The notes beneath the pieces are model-generated. The model did no database searches and was not told where the DNA came from. It saw only the letters and a list, made by a program, of their open reading frames with translations. Positions 1 through 8,384 of a stretch of 64,000 nt of DNA are shown one piece after another. Made by a program: the position numbers and the translations under genes. This stretch comes from RBG-16-66-20 sp049651845 (lineage in GTDB: Bacteria; Pseudomonadota; Gammaproteobacteria; Burkholderiales; SG8-39): positions 1-64,000 of the forward strand of contig JBASCW010000023.1 in the NCBI GenBank assembly GCA_049651845.1, read 5' to 3'. The number at the start of each line of letters is the position of its first letter. Position 1 is the stretch's first letter.

Positions 1-1
1 G

Positions 2-493
2 GTCGGGAACCCGGCGAACGCGAACACCTACGGCTACGACACGCTGGATCGCCTGAGCTCGGCGATCCTGCCCTCCAGCAACTTCGCCTACAGCTACGAC
101 GCGGTCGGGAACCGGCTCACCAAGACCGTCGGTGCGAACGACGATACCTACACCTACGGCGCAACGAGCAACCGCATCGCCACGCTCACGCCGTTCGGTG
201 CGCCCGTGCGCAGCTTCGTGTTCGACGCCAACGGCTCGACCACCTCCGATGCGGTGAACAGCTTCGCCTACGACACGCGCGGGCGCATGGTGAGCTCGAC
301 CAATGCGGCTTCCACGGTCACCAGCTACCAGGTGAACGCACTCGGCCAGAGGGTGAGGAAGACGAACGCCTCGGACGATCGCGTCTTCACCTACGACACC
401 TGGGGCAAGCTGATTGCCGAGAGCGACCCGGGAGGGACTCCCAAACGGGAGTACATCTACCTTGGCGACGTGCCGGTGGGGGTGGTGCAATGA
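2..493 (+). CDS. RHS/YD-repeat shell protein, 3' end (partial)
   Basis: The frame is open from the left edge and ends with TGA at 491-493; about 163 codons are visible and no start. It encodes tandem YD repeats (TYGYDTLDRL early, then YDTRGRMV and YDTWGKLI), the strand repeat that builds the hollow cocoon of RHS polymorphic toxins. The protein stops just after YIYLGDVPVG. In ordinary RHS proteins that phrase is followed within a few residues by the RHS core (VDHL...). Here the stop overlaps the ATG of the next gene (ATGA, 490-493), and that gene supplies the core. Shell and core-plus-tip are therefore probably two translationally coupled chains. The N-terminal secretion region lies outside the window. 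Confidence 0.85.
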   Translation, partial: VGNPANANTYGYDTLDRLSSAILPSSNFAYSYDAVGNRLTKTVGANDDTYTYGATSNRIATLTPFGAPVRSFVFDANGSTTSDAVNSFAYDTRGRMVSSTNAASTVTSYQVNALGQRVRKTNASDDRVFTYDTWGKLIAESDPGGTPKREYIYLGDVPVGVVQ

Positions 494-2448
494 ACGCGCT
501 CATCCGGATTGTTGTAGCGCTGTTCTCTCTTGCGCTTTCGTTCGGGGCTCTTGCGGCGCCCACGGTGAGCATGACCTCGCCTGCCAACGGGTCGCTGTAC
601 CTTGCCCCGGGCACCTTGCCCGTGAAGGCCAACGCCTCGGCCCCCGGGGTGGGGATCAACCGCGTCGAGTTCTACGCCAACGGCGCGCTCATCAATACAG
701 ATACGAGCGCTCCGTACCAGTTCGACTGGACCGGGGTGGCGGCGGGCAGCTACGCGATCACCGCCAAGGCCGTGGACAACAACGGCGCGGAGACGCTGTC
801 TGCGCCAAGGACCATCACCGTGGCGGCGACGAACACCCCGCCCACGGTGAGCCTGAGCGCCCCCGCGGACAACGCCCGCTACCTCAATCCCACGAGCATC
901 GCGATCTCGGCCACCGCGAGCGGGCCCGAGCTGAACGACATCGTGCAGAAGGTGGAGTTCTACCTGAACGGGGTGCTCGCCAACACGATCTCCGCGGCCC
1001 CCTTCAGCTACGGCGCGACGGGCCTTGCCGCGGGGACCTACGTGCTCACCGCGGTTGCAACCGACAGCCAGAACGCGCAGACAACGAGCACCGCCCGAAC
1101 CTTCATCGTCACCGACATGAATACGCCGCCCACGGTGTCGCTCGTCACACCTGTGGCCAACTCCGCCTGGAACGGCCCCACGGCGACGGTGCCGATGTCG
1201 GTCTCTGTGAGCTCGGGCGAAGCCAACGACACGGTGAGCGTGGAGTTCTTCGCCAATGGAACCTCGCTCGGCGTACGCCCCAGCGCCCCCTACAGCATCA
1301 CGGCAAGCCTCGCCTCCGCCACCTACAGCATCAGCGCGGTGGCAACCGACGGGCAGGGCGCGCAGACGACCTCCGCCGCCCGAACCATCGTTGTCTCCGA
1401 CACCAACAACCCGCCCACGGTGAGCCTGAGCGCGCCGACGCAGAACCAGAACTTCCCCAATCCTCCGATAGCCAGCATCACGCTCAGCGCCACCGCTGGG
1501 GCGGGTGAGGTGAACGGCTGGGTGACGAAAGTCGAGTTCTACGCCAACGGCACCTTGCTCGCCACCGACAGCGCGGGCCCGTTCGGCTTCGCCTGGACCA
1601 ACGTGCCGCAGGGCCTCTACGCGATTACCGCGATCGCGTATGATAATTTCAACGCAGCCACGACCTCCGCGCCGATCAACATCAAGGTGGGCAACCCCGT
1701 GAGCCTGTATTTTGTCCACGTCGATCATCTGAATACCAGCAGAGAGATCTACAACCAGGCCCAGCAGCTCGTCTGGCGCCACGATCAGGCCGAGCCCTTC
1801 GGCAGTAACCCCGCGGACGAAAACCCGAGCGGTCTCGGTGCGTTCGAGTTCCCGTTGCGCGACCAAGGGACGTATGCGGACAAGGAGACCGCGCGGATCT
1901 ATAACTGGAATCGGTATCGCGATCCGAATGACGGGCGATTCCTGCAGGCGGACCCGCTCGGTCTGAAAGGCGGGGATCTCTCGCTCTACGTGCTTCGCAA
2001 GAACAACCCGTTGACCTATCTCGATCCGACTGGTCTCGTGAATTGGAAGGGAACGTTTGGCGGACTCGGCTATTCGATAGGAGGTGGTGGTGCCGTCTTC
2101 GGGTATCAACTAACTTCCGAGTGCAAGTGCGGGCAAAGGGTCACGATTACCGGCTTCGCGAGCGGATTAACCGCCGGCGTGAGCTTGAAGCCCGGATCGG
2201 TGTCCGGCTCAGGCGCGGAATTCTACGACTACCTAGACTGTCCCGATCCTGGTATCGCGAACGGGCTCTTTGCGATGTCCTCGGCAAACCTCGTAATCGG
2301 AACGGGACCGGGCTACTCGAAGATCCAACTAGGTGGATTGCGGTCGTACAACAATCTCGGAGACCAGAATTACGGGTTCGATATTTCGATCGGGATCTAC
2401 CTGGGTACGAGTGCAGTGACGGATGCTAAAGTCGAGTGCTGCAAATGA
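490..2448 (+). CDS. Secreted Ig-like repeat protein fused to RHS core and C-terminal toxin-like tip
   Basis: 652 aa. Residues 1-23 look like a Sec signal peptide ending in GALAA. Four Ig-like repeats of about 90-95 aa follow (residues about 24-400), each starting PTVS.. and carrying KVEFYANG or a variant; they resemble the bacterial Big_9/Big_17 families. At about 403 the sequence turns into a canonical RHS core (FVHVDHLN, RYRDPNDGRFLQADPLGL, NPLTYLDPTGL), ending near 516. The last 136 residues are an unrecognised Gly/Ser-rich tip with cysteines (ECKCGQ, final ECC). The ATG overlaps the stop of the shell gene. The usual order is shell-core-tip in one chain, so a signal peptide plus Ig array at this junction is abnormal. 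Toxin activity of the tip is inferred from position only. Confidence 0.85.
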   Translation: MNALIRIVVALFSLALSFGALAAPTVSMTSPANGSLYLAPGTLPVKANASAPGVGINRVEFYANGALINTDTSAPYQFDWTGVAAGSYAITAKAVDNNGAETLSAPRTITVAATNTPPTVSLSAPADNARYLNPTSIAISATASGPELNDIVQKVEFYLNGVLANTISAAPFSYGATGLAAGTYVLTAVATDSQNAQTTSTARTFIVTDMNTPPTVSLVTPVANSAWNGPTATVPMSVSVSSGEANDTVSVEFFANGTSLGVRPSAPYSITASLASATYSISAVATDGQGAQTTSAARTIVVSDTNNPPTVSLSAPTQNQNFPNPPIASITLSATAGAGEVNGWVTKVEFYANGTLLATDSAGPFGFAWTNVPQGLYAITAIAYDNFNAATTSAPINIKVGNPVSLYFVHVDHLNTSREIYNQAQQLVWRHDQAEPFGSNPADENPSGLGAFEFPLRDQGTYADKETARIYNWNRYRDPNDGRFLQADPLGLKGGDLSLYVLRKNNPLTYLDPTGLVNWKGTFGGLGYSIGGGGAVFGYQLTSECKCGQRVTITGFASGLTAGVSLKPGSVSGSGAEFYDYLDCPDPGIANGLFAMSSANLVIGTGPGYSKIQLGGLRSYNNLGDQNYGFDISIGIYLGTSAVTDAKVECCK

Positions 2449-2654
2449 CCGAGCGAGCGCCTATGGGCCATCTGAACCGTTTGCTTTATGCCTTTGCGCT
2501 TACTGCTGCACTCGGCGGCATCTTCATCATCGTCTCCGCCATTGCTGCGCCAGACGTCATGGTGGCCTTCATCTCGCAACCATATTGGGTCGCCATCTTT
2601 GTTCTGTCGTATCTCGCGGCGCCGTTCGTGGGGCGCTATATCAAGCGCGAGTAA
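2445..2654 (+). CDS. Small membrane protein, candidate immunity to the RHS tip
   Basis: 69 aa. The ATG at 2445 overlaps the TGA of the RHS-tip gene (ATGA), the usual arrangement for toxin-immunity pairs; a GTG at 2436 is a less likely start. Two hydrophobic segments are visible (about residues 11-33 and 42-62), and the protein ends in basic GRYIKRE. No family is recognised. Immunity function is inferred from the coupling and position. A membrane immunity protein would suggest that the toxin acts on or through the inner membrane. Confidence 0.55.
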   Translation: MTERAPMGHLNRLLYAFALTAALGGIFIIVSAIAAPDVMVAFISQPYWVAIFVLSYLAAPFVGRYIKRE

Positions 2655-2701
2655 AGCGCGCCGCGTCCACCATTACCTCCTTCACTTCCGGGCATGCCGT
2701 A

Positions 2702-2923
2702 ATGTTGGAAGTGCGGGCAGTCCTGCTCATCGTGCTTGGCATTGCGGGGTTGATTCTCGGGTGGTTCTTTGTTCTTCCTGTGGCAGTCAATTGGCCTGAT
2801 TCATGGTTTGGAGGGCTGCTTATCCTTTTGCTGGTGGTCGGAGGTGCGGCGGCGATCTATAAAGGGGGAATCATGCTCTGGAGATCGTCGCTTAAGCCAC
2901 CGCCCGGCGGGCAAGACGGTTAG
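2702..2923 (+). CDS. Small two-helix membrane protein, second immunity candidate
   Basis: 73 aa from ATG 2702, 47 bp after the previous gene. Two clear transmembrane segments (VLLIVLGIAGLILGWFFVL and GLLILLLVVGGAAAIY) are separated by NWPDSWF, with a polar PPPGGQDG tail. A longer frame extends upstream to 2423 but that part reads as non-protein and overlaps the RHS and small membrane genes, so the short start is preferred. Unknown family. It may be a second immunity protein or the remnant of another toxin cassette. Confidence 0.5.
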   Translation: MLEVRAVLLIVLGIAGLILGWFFVLPVAVNWPDSWFGGLLILLLVVGGAAAIYKGGIMLWRSSLKPPPGGQDG

Positions 2924-2938
2924 GTTCGCCTGGTAGCG

Positions 2939-3403
2939 TCAGCTCCGGACGCTGGTGGCGAACTTCATCGCGGTGGGGTGCTTGAGGTAGAGCTGATCGC
3001 CGACGAGTTCGAGCATGCGTGCTCGCGCGGCGACGGCGCGGCGGAAGGCTGAGCGCGCGCCGAACTTCATTACCGCAAAACTCTTCGTCACCTTCCTCCC
3101 ATTGGGGAGTTTGATCTTCGCCTGCCAGGTGCCGCGCGGCTGCGCGGCTGAGCGCAGGAAGTGCACGCCGGGGACGCCGCTGGTGTTGTTGGAGCGCCGC
3201 TGCGCGTGGAACTCGCGCAAGGTGAGGACGCCCGAGCGCTTCAATTGCCGATCGCGCCAGGCGAGCGCGGCGGCGAGGGCCTTCTTCTGCCCGCCGTGCT
3301 TCAGATCGTAGAAGGTGCGGGCGTAGTCCTCGCCGCGCCGTTTGAAGCTCACGCGCCAGTACCAGGCGTTCTTCGCCTTCTTGGCGCGCGTGATCGCGTA
3401 CAT
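2939..3403 (-). CDS. AP2-like DNA-binding protein of the recombinase module
   Basis: 154 aa. The C-terminal half (about residues 72-130: SGVPGVHFLR, GTWQAKIKL, GRKVTKSFAV, then an Ala/Arg helix) matches the AP2 DNA-binding fold: three strands and one helix, with the typical G(V/I)..V.......W.A.I spacing. The N-terminal half (NAWYWRVSFKRRGEDYARTF) looks like a second, degenerate AP2-like unit. Bacterial AP2 domains are best known from phage HNH endonucleases and some recombinases. Here the domain is free-standing, without a nuclease. It lies 18 bp downstream of the XRE gene on the same strand, so the two are probably co-transcribed. The second copy of the module has no counterpart. Confidence 0.65.
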   Translation of the reverse strand: MYAITRAKKAKNAWYWRVSFKRRGEDYARTFYDLKHGGQKKALAAALAWRDRQLKRSGVLTLREFHAQRRSNNTSGVPGVHFLRSAAQPRGTWQAKIKLPNGRKVTKSFAVMKFGARSAFRRAVAARARMLELVGDQLYLKHPTAMKFATSVRS

Positions 3404-3421
3404 CGCGCGAGCCGCGCCTGC

Positions 3422-3802
3422 TCAGGCTGCCTGGCTGGCCTTCCTCTTGAGTTGCCCGCGCTCAAGGAAGGCGTCGATCACCTGTAGCACTTGGCGCTTC
3501 TCCTGGGGCGGCAGCTTCTCGATCTGCTGCAGCCGGCGCTCGAGCCGGTTGGAGCCGACCTTCTTCATCCGGCGCGGCGCGCTCATGCCGAGCAGCGTAT
3601 CGACGCCCACGCCCAGGGCCTGCGCGATCTGCGGCAGCAAGTGCGCGGGCGGTTGCGCGCCGGGCGCTTCGTAGTAGGCGACCATGCGCTGCGTGATGCC
3701 GACCTCAGCGGCGAACTCGACCTGGGTGTAGCCGGCCGCTTTACGCAGTTCCGCGAGACGTTCTCCGAAGCTCTCGATCACCTGTGTCTTCCGTTTCGGC
3801 AT
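3422..3802 (-). CDS. XRE-family HTH regulator (module copy 1)
   Basis: 126 aa. A Cro/C1-type HTH occupies about residues 12-67 (LAELRKAAGYTQVEFAAEVG, then MVAYYEA). A charged helical tail follows (RLERRLQQIEKLPPQEKRQ), suitable for oligomerisation. The ATG at 3802 has a GGAG about 8 nt upstream on the minus strand. It is transcribed divergently from the primase gene across a 135-bp gap. That gap contains a promoter with a 17-bp inverted repeat, the expected place for autoregulation and repression of the primase-recombinase operon. The protein in module copy 2 has the same architecture but a clearly diverged recognition region. Confidence 0.85.
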   Translation of the reverse strand: MPKRKTQVIESFGERLAELRKAAGYTQVEFAAEVGITQRMVAYYEAPGAQPPAHLLPQIAQALGVGVDTLLGMSAPRRMKKVGSNRLERRLQQIEKLPPQEKRQVLQVIDAFLERGQLKRKASQAA

Positions 3803-3855
3803 GGGCTGGACTCCGTGAGGTTCGCGCCCATGCTAAGGCTGATTCCACGATCAGC

Positions 3856-3883
3856 TTGACGCATTATACCAATCGCGTATATC
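3856..3883 (+). promoter_or_regulatory. Putative promoter with overlapping operator for primase-recombinase operon 1
   Basis: TTGACG at 3856-3861 and TATATC at 3878-3883 are 16 bp apart and point at the primase gene, whose ATG is at 3938. Between them lies the inverted repeat TATAC-N7-GTATA (3865-3881), 17 bp in total. Module copy 2 has the same layout with a different 17-bp inverted repeat, which supports a repressor site recognised by each module's own XRE protein. A GGAGG precedes the primase ATG. Confidence 0.55.
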
Positions 3884-3937
3884 TTCGCGTCAACAAAATT
3901 CCTGCTCGTCCCCCTTGACACGATTTGCGGAGGCCCG

Positions 3938-6900
3938 ATGGCGAGAATCCCCGAAGCCGAGATCGAACGCATAAAGCGCGAGGTATCGCTCGAGCGGCTG
4001 GTCGAGGCCTCGGGGGTGGAGCTGAAGAAGAGGGGCAAGGATCTCTTCGGGCGCTGCCCGTTTCATGAGCCCGACGAGACGCCGAGCTTCTCGGTGACGC
4101 CGGCAAAGAATCTGTGGAATTGCCTGGGCGCGTGTAACGAAGGCGGCGACGTGTTCGCTTGGGTGATGAAGCGAAACGGCGTGTCGTTTCGCCACGCCTA
4201 CGAGCTGCTGCGTGAGGGCTTGGGCGCCGTGGGGGCGTCGCCGGTGAAGAAGACGACCGTGCGCTCCTTGCCGGCGCCGGTGTCCTTCGACGTGGACGAC
4301 CAGGCGCTCAGGAATCAGGTGGCGCTCGTGTACTACGCAGGCGAATTGAAACGCTCGCCGGAGGCCTTGGCGTATCTCAAGGCGCGCGGCATCGATCACC
4401 CCGAGGCGATCGACAAGTTCCGGCTCGGCTTCGCGAACCGCACGCTGGGCTTGAGGCTTCCGAACAGTCAGCGGGTGACGGGGAGCCAGATCCGCGAGCG
4501 GCTGCAGCGCGTGGGGATCCTGCGCGAGTCGGGGCACGAGCACTTCAACGGCGCGCTCGTGATCCCGGTGGTCGACGAGGCGGGCAACGTAGTCGAGATG
4601 TACGGGCGGAGGATCGTGCGGCCGGCGAGCACGCGCGCGGCGAAGCATCTGTATCTGCCGGAGGTGTGCCGCGGACCGTCGCGCGGGGTGTGGAACTGGG
4701 AGGCACTCGTTGCGAGCAAGGAAGTGATCCTGTGCGAGGCGCTGATCGATGCACTGACCTTCTGGTGCGCGGGGTTCCGCAACGTGACCAGCAGCTACGG
4801 TGCCGGCGTGTTCACCGAGGAAATGCTCGCGGCGATGAAACGCCACGGCACCGAGCGCGTGCTCATCGCTTACGACCGCGACGAGCCGGGAGAGAAAGGC
4901 GCGGCGGACGTTGCCGAGCGGCTGATCGCCGCCGGGATCGAGGCCTGGCGCGTCGAGTTCCCCAAGGGGATGGACGCGAACGAGTACGCGCTGAAGGTGC
5001 AGCCCGCGGCCAAAGCGCTCGGTGTCGCGGTGCGAAAGGCGGCATGGCTTGGCAAGGGGAAAGCGCCCGAGGTCTCGCCCACGTCGGCGCCGATCGCGGT
5101 GGACGTGGAGCGGCCGGCGCCGGTGGTTGAAGAACCTCGCGCGCCCGTGCGCGCGCGCGCGGCTTCTTCTTTAGCTGCTGAATTAGCTGCTAAGGAAAAA
5201 ACCGAACCCGAACCGCAGAGCGAACCTGAGCCCGAGATCGAGGCGCAGCCGGCACCGGCCTCTCCCGTCGCGCCGGCGCCGAGCGCGAGCGACGATGAGC
5301 CTGAGGTGAGCGAGGCCGAGATCGCGGCGAGCTACGGCGAGCGCAGCTACCGCGTGCGGGGCCTGGCGAAAAACACGAGCTACGAGATCCTCAAGGTCAA
5401 CGTGCTCGCTGCGCGCGGCGAGCGCTTCCACGTGGACACGGTGGACCTGCGCAACTCGAAGCAGAGAACGTCCTACGTCATGCAGGCCGCGCTCGAGCTG
5501 CAAGTGCGCGAGGACATCGTGAAGGACGACCTGGGCAAGCTCTTCCACAAACTCGAAGCGCTACGCGACGAGGCGATCGCGCGCGCGATGCAGCCCAAGG
5601 CCTCGCCGGCCGTCGCGATGGCTGAGCCCGAACGTGAGGCGGCGATGGCGCTGCTGCGCTCACCGCAGTTGATCGAGCGCATCCTGGCGGATCTCGAAGC
5701 CTGCGGGCTGGTGGGCGAGCGCGTGAATAAACTCGTGGGCTACCTGGCTGCCACCTCGCGCAAGCTCGATTCACCGCTCGCGGTGCTGGTGCAGAGCAGT
5801 TCGGCCTCCGGCAAATCGACGCTGATGGACGCGGTGCTCGCGCTGATGCCCGAAGAGGAGCGCGTGAAGTACAGCGCGATGACGGGGCAGGCGCTCTTTT
5901 ACCTGGGCGAGCGGGACCTCAAGCACAAGATCCTCGCCATCGTGGAAGAGGAAGGCGCCGCGAGAGCTTCGTATGCACTGAAGCTGCTGCAATCGGAAGG
6001 CGAGCTCACGATCGCATCGACGGGCAAGGACCCGGCGACGGGGAACCTGGTTGCGCAGCCCTACCGGGTCGAAGGCCCAACCATGCTCTTCACGACGACG
6101 ACCGCGGCCGAGATCGATCCTGAGCTGCAGAACCGGTGTCTCGTCCTCGCGGTGGACGAGTCAAGAGAACAGACCCAGGCGATCCACCGGCTGCAGCGCG
6201 ACAAGCGCACGCTCGAAGGCATGGCGCGCAAGGCCAAGAAAAAAGACCTTGCGCGCCTGCACCAGAACGCGCAGAGATTGCTCAAGCCGCTCGAAGTGCT
6301 GAACCCGTACTCCGACCGGCTCACCTTCCCCGATCAGGCGACGCGGATGCGGCGCGATCACGAGAAGTACCTGACGCTGATCGATGTCATCGCGCTCGTG
6401 CACCAGCACCAGCGCGAACTCAAGCTCACGGTGCGCGAGGGCCAGCCGATCGAGTACGTCGAGGCGACGCTTGCGGATGTGGCGCTCGCCAACGACCTCG
6501 CGCACGAAGTGCTCGGCCGATCCTTGGATGAACTGCCGCCGCAGACGCGCCGCGTGCTGGAGGCGGTGGACGCGTTCGTCGCCGCGCGCGCGAAGGCGCA
6601 AGCGATCGAGCGCGCGCAGGTGCGCTTCAGCCGGCGCGAGCTGCGCGAGGCGAGCGCGCTCGGCGACACGCAGTTAAAGATCCACCTTGGGCGCCTGGTC
6701 GAGTTCGAATACGTGCTCGCGCACCGGCGCGGCGCCGCGTGCGATTACGAGCTGGTCTACGACGGCGCGGGGCAGGACGGCCGGCCCTTCGTGCCGGGCC
6801 TGATCGACGTGCAGGCGCTTCGAGCTACGGCTACGACGGCGGATCGGTCGGGGGTAAATGATGATCGGTCGGCCCCTGGTCGGGGTCCGGTCGGCCCCCG

Positions 6901-7072
6901 GTCGGGGGGTGGTCGGGGTGACGAAAACGCGCTAAGTGTCCGTGATGAAAGCGATTCCGAGCCCGCGGCCGAAAAAACCTCCAAAACGCATATCAAGGGC
7001 GGCAACGGCAAAGAGCGCGTCGTACCTTTAGCTGCCGCCTCTCGCGACGCCGACGACGATGCTGCGCCGTAA
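3938..7072 (+). CDS. CHC2 zinc-finger/Toprim primase fused to a P-loop ATPase (module copy 1)
   Basis: 1044 aa. An N-terminal CHC2 zinc finger has ligands C40, H43, C62 and C66. A Toprim domain follows, with the acidic CEALIDAL motif near 260 and AYDRDEP near 309. A Pro/Glu-rich linker (about 385-460) leads to a P-loop ATPase with Walker A SASGKST near 621 and an acidic Walker B-like IVEEEGA near 665. The C-terminal region resembles winged-helix sequence. This is the layout of DnaG-like primase-helicases of mobile elements. The tail contains an 11-bp tandem repeat array (6867-6921). The last 14 bp overlap the recombinase start, implying coupled translation. The linker carries TTA codons, rare in this GC-rich gene, inside a perfectly conserved block. 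The catalytic role is inferred from the domains. I do not recognise the element as a named family. Confidence 0.8.
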   Translation: MARIPEAEIERIKREVSLERLVEASGVELKKRGKDLFGRCPFHEPDETPSFSVTPAKNLWNCLGACNEGGDVFAWVMKRNGVSFRHAYELLREGLGAVGASPVKKTTVRSLPAPVSFDVDDQALRNQVALVYYAGELKRSPEALAYLKARGIDHPEAIDKFRLGFANRTLGLRLPNSQRVTGSQIRERLQRVGILRESGHEHFNGALVIPVVDEAGNVVEMYGRRIVRPASTRAAKHLYLPEVCRGPSRGVWNWEALVASKEVILCEALIDALTFWCAGFRNVTSSYGAGVFTEEMLAAMKRHGTERVLIAYDRDEPGEKGAADVAERLIAAGIEAWRVEFPKGMDANEYALKVQPAAKALGVAVRKAAWLGKGKAPEVSPTSAPIAVDVERPAPVVEEPRAPVRARAASSLAAELAAKEKTEPEPQSEPEPEIEAQPAPASPVAPAPSASDDEPEVSEAEIAASYGERSYRVRGLAKNTSYEILKVNVLAARGERFHVDTVDLRNSKQRTSYVMQAALELQVREDIVKDDLGKLFHKLEALRDEAIARAMQPKASPAVAMAEPEREAAMALLRSPQLIERILADLEACGLVGERVNKLVGYLAATSRKLDSPLAVLVQSSSASGKSTLMDAVLALMPEEERVKYSAMTGQALFYLGERDLKHKILAIVEEEGAARASYALKLLQSEGELTIASTGKDPATGNLVAQPYRVEGPTMLFTTTTAAEIDPELQNRCLVLAVDESREQTQAIHRLQRDKRTLEGMARKAKKKDLARLHQNAQRLLKPLEVLNPYSDRLTFPDQATRMRRDHEKYLTLIDVIALVHQHQRELKLTVREGQPIEYVEATLADVALANDLAHEVLGRSLDELPPQTRRVLEAVDAFVAARAKAQAIERAQVRFSRRELREASALGDTQLKIHLGRLVEFEYVLAHRRGAACDYELVYDGAGQDGRPFVPGLIDVQALRATATTADRSGVNDDRSAPGRGPVGPRSGGGRGDENALSVRDESDSEPAAEKTSKTHIKGGNGKERVVPLAAASRDADDDAAP
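5153..5206 (+). repeat. Conserved linker block with two TTAGCTGCT motifs (copy 1)
   Basis: TTAGCTGCT occurs at 5171-5179 and 5183-5191, followed by AAGGAAAAAACCGAA. The block is base-for-base the same at 12330-12381 in module copy 2, although the linker sequence on either side has diverged. Further exact copies of the 9-mer lie at 8189, 9243 and 14216, with a one-base variant at 7028. It reads as Leu-Ala-Ala with AT-rich codons in a GC-rich gene, so DNA-level constraint is possible. Confidence 0.55.
6867..6921 (+). repeat. 11-bp tandem repeats (GGTCGG core) in the primase tail, copy 1
   Basis: GGTCGG starts at 6867, 6878, 6889, 6900 and 6911, giving five units of exactly 11 bp (for example GGTCGGCCCCT, GGTCGGGGTCC). 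A sixth GGTCGG at 6846 is offset by 21 bp. Because 11 is not a multiple of 3, gain or loss of a single unit shifts the frame of the primase tail and of its overlap with the recombinase gene. The G runs could also form quadruplex structures. Module copy 2 has a different 11-bp array at the same place. Confidence 0.7.
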
Positions 7073-8192
7073 GCGCGCGCGCGGTGCTCGCGCGCGCGAC
7101 TGGGACCTGGCCGACAACGCGCTCACGCACGCCTACAACGAGTTCCTCGAATGGTCGGGCGTCACCGGCTGCACGGACGCCACGATCGAGACGCGCCGGC
7201 AATCGCTTCGCGTGTTTCTGCTCTGGTGCGCCGAGCGCTCGATCGCCAAGCCCCAGGATCTGACGCTGCCGATCCTCGAGCGCTACCAGCGGTACCTCTA
7301 TCACTACCGCAAGGCGAACGGCGCGCCGCTCGGGTTCATCTCGCAGCGCTCGCGCCTGGTGCCGCTCAAGACCTTCTTCAAGTGGCTGACGAGATCGCGC
7401 TACATCCTCTATAACCCGGCGTCCGAGTTGGTGCTGCCGCGACCGCCGAAGCGGTTGCCTCGGCACATCCTCACGTCTGAGGAGATCGAGACGATCCTCG
7501 GGACGTGCGACCTCGACACGCCGCAAGGCTTGCGCGACCGGGCGCTGATCGAGTTGCTCTACTCAAGCGGCGTGCGGCGGATGGAGGCTGCGCACTTGAA
7601 GGTCTACGACCTGGACCTCGATGGCGGCGCGCTCTTCATCCGCGAAGGCAAGGGACGCAAGGACCGCATGGCGCCGATCGGCGAGCGCGCCTGCCGCTGG
7701 CTCGCGAAGTACATCGCTGACGTTCGGCCCCAGCTCGTGGTCGAGCCGGACGAACAATGGCTCTTCCTCACCGACTACGGCGAGCCGATGTTCAAGGACC
7801 GCTTGGGGCATCAGGTGCGAACCGCGATCGAGCGCGCGGGCTACACCTTCCCCGGTTCCTGCCACCTCTTCCGGCACGCGATGGCGACCCACATGCTGGA
7901 GAACGGGGCCGATATCCGCTTCATCCAGGCGATGCTCGGGCACGCGAAGCTCACCACCACCGAGATCTACACGCAGGTGTCGATCCTGAAGTTGAAGGAG
8001 ATCCACGCGGCCACGCACCCGGCGCGTCCAGGACGCGCCAGGAACGACGCGACCGGCACGGACAGGGCGAAGGCTGCCTCGGCCGACGAGAACGCGCGCA
8101 GCGCGCTCCTGGCCGCGCTGGAAGCGGAAAGCGACGACGACGAGCTGGACGCCGCCGGCGCCGATCGCGCCGAGCTGCGCTCCAATCCTTAG
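7059..8192 (+). CDS. Tyrosine recombinase/integrase (module copy 1)
   Basis: 377 aa. An N-terminal core-binding (SAM-like) domain covers about residues 15-110. The catalytic domain has the first Arg in YSSGVRRMEA, HLFRHAMATH supplying H-x-x-R, LGHAKLTTT with the second His, and the nucleophile Tyr in TEIYTQVS. It is XerC/D-like. I see no obvious IntI-type insertion between the catalytic motifs. The ATG overlaps the end of the primase gene by 14 bp, exactly as in copy 2. The stop TAG lies inside a TTAGCTGCT motif (8189-8197). The palindromic region beginning 10 bp downstream is a plausible substrate, but that is inference. Confidence 0.9.
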   Translation: MLRRKRARGARARDWDLADNALTHAYNEFLEWSGVTGCTDATIETRRQSLRVFLLWCAERSIAKPQDLTLPILERYQRYLYHYRKANGAPLGFISQRSRLVPLKTFFKWLTRSRYILYNPASELVLPRPPKRLPRHILTSEEIETILGTCDLDTPQGLRDRALIELLYSSGVRRMEAAHLKVYDLDLDGGALFIREGKGRKDRMAPIGERACRWLAKYIADVRPQLVVEPDEQWLFLTDYGEPMFKDRLGHQVRTAIERAGYTFPGSCHLFRHAMATHMLENGADIRFIQAMLGHAKLTTTEIYTQVSILKLKEIHAATHPARPGRARNDATGTDRAKAASADENARSALLAALEAESDDDELDAAGADRAELRSNP

Positions 8193-8384
8193 CTGCTGTT
8201 CCCTGACCGCCCCGTCACGGCGCGTGCTAGGGCTTCGCCGTCCTTCGCGCACGCGCCGCGCCGGGGCTACGCCTGTGCGCGATCGGCCGCCGTGCGTTCT
8301 GCGAGCATCGTGGACAGGCCGCAGCGGGCATCGAGCCCGCCGCGGCCTGGCAGGCGGCCGGGGTAAATGGGCGGAGCCCATTCA

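Noticed and set aside
5171..5191. TTAGCTGCT as a fragment of a tmRNA tag-coding sequence (Leu-Ala-Ala end)
   Set aside because: Only the few codons resemble it; no tmRNA-like stem, tRNA-like acceptor domain or stop codon follows, and the motif lies in an intact protein frame.
6867..6921. CRISPR-like repeat array
   Set aside because: The 11-bp units are directly tandem without spacers and lie inside a coding sequence; no cas genes are present.
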